Source: JAYZQT01 sp036136335
GTDB taxonomy: Bacteria; Pseudomonadota; Alphaproteobacteria; MPNO01; UBA830
Reading direction: 5' to 3'
Length of the DNA stretch: 64,000 bases
Assembly: GCA_036136335.1 (NCBI GenBank)
Contig: JAYZQT010000039.1
Coordinates: 124,001-188,000 of the forward strand
A program made the position numbers and the translations under genes. Within the stretch, counting starts at the first letter, position 1. Each line of letters opens with the position of its first letter. Positions 61,034-64,000 of this stretch are shown piece after piece. The notes under the pieces are model-generated. The model was not told where the DNA came from and searched no databases. It saw nothing but the letters and a program-made list of their open reading frames with translations.

Positions 61034-61371
61034 CTTTTGGTAATGTTGGCGCAGAGGTCTGCATAAAATTTGAGCCGCAAGCTTGCGGCCTGTACAATTT
61101 CAACTGAAATACAACAATTCGACCGGTTTTAGAGCCACCATACCAAGGCGCTCTTTTGTATTTTGTTGATGATGAGTTTTGGGCTTAGGTAGCATCTGCA
61201 GTCGGAGCCATACCCGCGACTTTGTCCTTATTGCACCAAAATGACCTTAATCGCCACGGACTGGGATCTGTCTGCTCCTAGGGTCCGGTCTTTGTAGAAA
61301 CATGCTAAAGCGCGTTATGATGGAATTCCAAAGTACGGTGTCGATGAACGAAACAGGGGCGGATCAATCAG
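61034..61371. other. Intergenic region with a 16-bp palindrome
   Basis: About 338 bp with no credible gene. The only structured element is a perfect palindrome at 61074-61089, listed separately. It must contain the promoter for the GMC oxidoreductase gene. Confidence 0.5.
61074..61089. repeat. Perfect 16-bp palindrome GCCGCAAGCTTGCGGC
   Basis: Begins 41 bp after the stop codon of the 77-residue gene. It could be a terminator-type hairpin (six-bp stem, four-base loop) or an operator, but no T-run follows. Its role is unknown. Confidence 0.4.
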
Positions 61372-63006
61372 ATGGCCGGGGCTAGAGGATACGATTATGT
61401 TATTGTGGGGGCGGGCAGCGCCGGGTGTCTTTTAGCCTACCGGCTCGGCGAAAACCCTGAAAACAGGATATTGGTTATCGAGGCAGGCGGGCCCGACACG
61501 GACCCATTGATTCATATCCCACTTGGGCTCGGAAAAATGCACGACAGGCGTGCGCATGACTGGGGGTATGACACGGAGCCCGAAGAACATATGAATGGCC
61601 GAGAAATTGAAGCGATGCGCGGGAAAGTGGTGGGGGGATCATCATCCATCAATGTCATGGCTTACGTGCGAGGTCATCGAGGTGATTATGACAGGTGGGC
61701 CCGAAACGGTGCGACTGGGTGGTCCTATTCAAGCGTTTTGCCCTATTTCCGTCGAATGGAGTCATGGGAAGGGGGTGAGGATGCCTGGCGTGGCGACAAC
61801 GGTCCGCTGAATACCCAATCGGCGCGGTCAACCGATCCATTGTGGGCCGCGTGGATAGAGGCGGGAAAACAAACAGGATTCGGGTTTACAGGGGATTATA
61901 ACGGCGAGAAACAGGAGGGCCTCGGTATTAGCCAGTCGACGATCCACAACGGTCGCCGTCATAGCGCCGCCACGGCATTTCTACGTCCGGCAATCAGGCG
62001 GGGGAACGTCACGCTGCGCAGCAGTACACATGTTATAAAAGTTGTCATGGATGGCGTCCGCGCGACGGGTGTAGTGTGCTCCCGGCTAGGGAAAGCAGAG
62101 ATTATTCCGGCTGCCAAGGAAGTCATATTGTCTGGCGGAGTATTCAATTCGCCGCAACTCCTGATGCTTTCTGGAATCGGACCAGCGGATCATCTCCGCG
62201 AGGTAGGTGTCGAGGTCCTTGTCAGTTCCCCCTACGTTGGCAGGAACCTTCAGGATCACCTTGCAGTTCAGCCGACGTCGAGCCGTCCCAGACCGGGTCC
62301 GTTCCGTAAAACAATGCGTTTTGACAGGATGGCAGCCGCCATACCCCGGGCGCATTTACTCGGAACCGGGCCGGCCACGGTTTTGCCCGGCGGTTTGCAC
62401 GGCTTTATTAAGACCAAACCAGAGCTAACGGCGACAGATATTCAGTTTCTGTTCCGGGGAGCGCCCGGAAACGCACATCTCTGGTTTCCAGGGATCCGCC
62501 CCCCATATGAGGACGGGTTTGGGCTGCGTCCCGTGTTGCTTCATCCGAAAAGTCGTGGCCAAGTTCTGTTACGATCTGCGGACCCATTCGACAAGGTCCG
62601 TATCCGTCAAAACTTTCTCCAGGTATCGGAAGATCTCGAGACTTTGAGAGTGGGCGTGAAAATCGCCAGGGAAATGTTGCATCAACCTGGACTAGACAAA
62701 TTCCGTGGGATTGAGAAGGCGCCCGGCAGACACATTAAAACTGACAGCGACATTGACGATTGGATACGCCAGACGGCGGTGACGGCCCATCACCCCTCAT
62801 GTACAGCTTCAATGGGTGAAAATGAAGAGGCTGTTCTGGACACTGAATGCAGGGTAAAAGGGGCGGAAAACCTTCGCGTTGTCGATGCATCCGCGAGGCC
62901 GGATCTGGTTTCAGGTAATATTCATGCAGCGGTTCTTGTCATTGCGGAAAAGGTAAGCGACCATATCCTTGGCAATGCCTACCTGACGCCGGCGATTAAC
63001 GTCTAG
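61372..63006 (+). CDS. GMC family oxidoreductase (choline dehydrogenase-like)
   Basis: A 544-residue FAD-dependent alcohol oxidase or dehydrogenase. YDYVIVGAGSAGCLLAYRL at about 6-24 binds FAD, GGSSSINVMAYVRGH near 90-104 is the GMC signature, and TAHHPSCTASMG near 469 with VVDASARPDLVSGNIHA near 503 holds the catalytic His region. Substrates of family members include choline, polyethylene glycol and aryl alcohols. It ends 17 bp before the VOC dioxygenase gene, suggesting a shared transcript and possibly oxidation of an aromatic side-chain alcohol. Confidence 0.92.
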   Translation: MAGARGYDYVIVGAGSAGCLLAYRLGENPENRILVIEAGGPDTDPLIHIPLGLGKMHDRRAHDWGYDTEPEEHMNGREIEAMRGKVVGGSSSINVMAYVRGHRGDYDRWARNGATGWSYSSVLPYFRRMESWEGGEDAWRGDNGPLNTQSARSTDPLWAAWIEAGKQTGFGFTGDYNGEKQEGLGISQSTIHNGRRHSAATAFLRPAIRRGNVTLRSSTHVIKVVMDGVRATGVVCSRLGKAEIIPAAKEVILSGGVFNSPQLLMLSGIGPADHLREVGVEVLVSSPYVGRNLQDHLAVQPTSSRPRPGPFRKTMRFDRMAAAIPRAHLLGTGPATVLPGGLHGFIKTKPELTATDIQFLFRGAPGNAHLWFPGIRPPYEDGFGLRPVLLHPKSRGQVLLRSADPFDKVRIRQNFLQVSEDLETLRVGVKIAREMLHQPGLDKFRGIEKAPGRHIKTDSDIDDWIRQTAVTAHHPSCTASMGENEEAVLDTECRVKGAENLRVVDASARPDLVSGNIHAAVLVIAEKVSDHILGNAYLTPAINV

Positions 63007-63023
63007 AAATATGGGAGACGGTT

Positions 63024-64000
63024 ATGGTGAATAAAGCAAACAATGAATTCCTTGTCGGTGGTGTCCGTCTTGAGCGGCCATTCAAAATCCGGCGGCTTGG
63101 TCATTTTGGATTTTATGCCAATGACATGGATAAATCGCTGCGCTTTTATCGAGACCTGCTGGGTTTCCAGATCACCGATGAATTGGATTTTGGACCTCGG
63201 GCGAGGGAATCTAAAGACGTTGAGGGACTTGGAGAAACGCGCGGGTTTTTCATGCGCTATGGAACAGATCACCACGCTTTTGTACTTTTTCCCTGGCGGG
63301 TGCGCAAGGCCATCGATTATGGCAACACCATGGCAGATGATGCGACCATGAACCAGATCACCTGGCAAGTTGGAAGTTTGCAGGAGGTAAGGAACGCTAC
63401 CGATTGGTTTGGCGAGGTTGGCGTTAAATACGGGCGGACGGGACGCGATATTCCTGGGTCAAACTGGCATGTGTATCCAGTGGACACGGATGGGCGTGTG
63501 AATGAGCTTTTTTATGGCATCGAACAAATTGGCTGGAACGGCCTTTCCAAACCGCAAAACATGTACAACGAAAAGTTCATGGAGTCGCCCGCGTTACCCT
63601 ATATGCGCGAAGCCGAAGAGGTTCGGATCGCAGGAGAATCGGGAGTAGACCTGACGACGGGAACAAATTCACTCGAACCGGGCGAGGCAGAATTTGACGT
63701 AGGTGGCGTAATGCTGCCCCGGCCATTCAAGGTTACAGGTATTGGTCCAGTTGGTCTGTTTACCGGAAGAATGGCGGAAACCCTGGACTTTTATCAAACC
63801 CGTCTGGGATTTGTGACCACGGAATCCATTAAATGGAACGGCGAGACCTGTCATTTTCTAAGATGTGGTGCTGAACACCATTCCCTTGCGTTGTATCCCA
63901 TTGCGCTCAGGGCGGACCTGGGATTGACTGAAAAATCAACCAACATGGCGTTTGGGGTGCGCCTGAATGACTATGAACAGCTAAAAAATGCAATGACATG
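63024..64000 (+). CDS. VOC-family extradiol dioxygenase (C-terminus outside window)
   Basis: At least 325 residues from ATG at 63024, open to the right edge. It is a vicinal-oxygen-chelate protein of the catechol 2,3-dioxygenase kind: first module at about 28-150 with RLGHFGFYANDMD (His near 30) and GTDHHAFVLFP, and NELFYGIEQIGW near 158 with a metal-type Glu. A second module starts near 230 (PFKVTGIGPVGLFTGRM) and shows CGAEHHSLALYP. Expected to be a metal-dependent ring-cleavage or related enzyme. It follows the GMC gene by 17 bp. Confidence 0.85.
   Translation, partial: MVNKANNEFLVGGVRLERPFKIRRLGHFGFYANDMDKSLRFYRDLLGFQITDELDFGPRARESKDVEGLGETRGFFMRYGTDHHAFVLFPWRVRKAIDYGNTMADDATMNQITWQVGSLQEVRNATDWFGEVGVKYGRTGRDIPGSNWHVYPVDTDGRVNELFYGIEQIGWNGLSKPQNMYNEKFMESPALPYMREAEEVRIAGESGVDLTTGTNSLEPGEAEFDVGGVMLPRPFKVTGIGPVGLFTGRMAETLDFYQTRLGFVTTESIKWNGETCHFLRCGAEHHSLALYPIALRADLGLTEKSTNMAFGVRLNDYEQLKNAMT

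Noticed and set aside
1..64000. CRISPR array, insertion sequence or prophage
   Set aside because: No regularly spaced repeats, transposase, integrase or phage structural gene was recognised on either strand.

Overview
The window looks like chromosomal DNA of an alphaproteobacterium of middling GC, probably a free-living, metabolically broad member near the Rhodospirillales. The grounds are gene content read by eye, not a phylogeny: an MsbA-type exporter next to a DUF374 acyltransferase and PmbA, a DksA with the degenerate alphaproteobacterial zinc finger, an NAD-linked molybdenum formate dehydrogenase, and long runs of catabolic genes for aromatic or heteroaromatic acids. No phage, transposase, CRISPR array or rRNA was seen. 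One tRNA (anticodon CAT) is present.

Layout. 1-5445 (minus): cell-envelope and housekeeping genes (DUF374 acyltransferase, ABC exporter, PmbA, ubiquinone-type UbiD). 5538-6251: a small protein of unknown function. 6258-10743 (minus): two-gene formate dehydrogenase. 11260-11676: DksA-like regulator. 11871-23156 (plus, with one minus gene): an accessory catabolic block with an SMP-30 lactonase-like protein, cupin, CitE-like lyase, DUF427 protein, second UbiD decarboxylase, a frameshifted xanthine-dehydrogenase-type molybdenum subunit, an SDR, two Rieske oxygenases flanking a fused small protein, and a RidA protein. 23164-24708 is an acyl-CoA ligase, divergent from 24950-29832, an aerobic benzoyl-CoA (box) operon with boxC, boxB and benzoate-CoA ligase. 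29904-32144: amidase and isocitrate-lyase-family enzyme. 32311: MntR/DtxR regulator. 33233-36147: nrdAB behind a cluster of DnaA-box-like sites. 36211-37313 (minus): LigAB-type extradiol dioxygenase whose ligB is frameshifted. 37636: heme-oxygenase-like diiron protein. 38487-45081 (minus): third UbiD plus a CoA-ester block (acyl-CoA dehydrogenase, ligase, DUF35, thiolase-like protein, enoyl-CoA hydratase). 45269-50058 (plus): aldehyde dehydrogenase, Gfo/Idh/MocA oxidoreductase, molybdopterin oxidoreductase. 50086-53633: mnmA, a TPR/glycosyltransferase-like protein, a decayed copy of the mnmA 3' end, and tRNA-Met. 53814-64000: SDR, YfhO-like giant membrane protein, alpha/beta hydrolase, HIT protein, a 77-residue conserved protein, GMC oxidoreductase and a VOC ring-cleavage dioxygenase running off the edge.

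How it fits together. Aromatic acids could be activated by three CoA ligases, hydroxylated or demethylated by the Rieske enzymes, decarboxylated by UbiD enzymes, opened by BoxB/BoxC, LigAB or the VOC dioxygenase, and finished by beta-oxidation-type enzymes, with formate dehydrogenase able to recover reducing power from C1 units. BoxC releases formate, which links 24950-26671 to 6258-10743. Several partners are missing here: BoxA, a reductase for the Rieske enzymes, UbiX, and the small and medium subunits of the xanthine-dehydrogenase-type enzyme. No dedicated aromatic-pathway regulator is present. Two catabolic genes carry frameshifts of one or two bases, which are either true decay or assembly errors.
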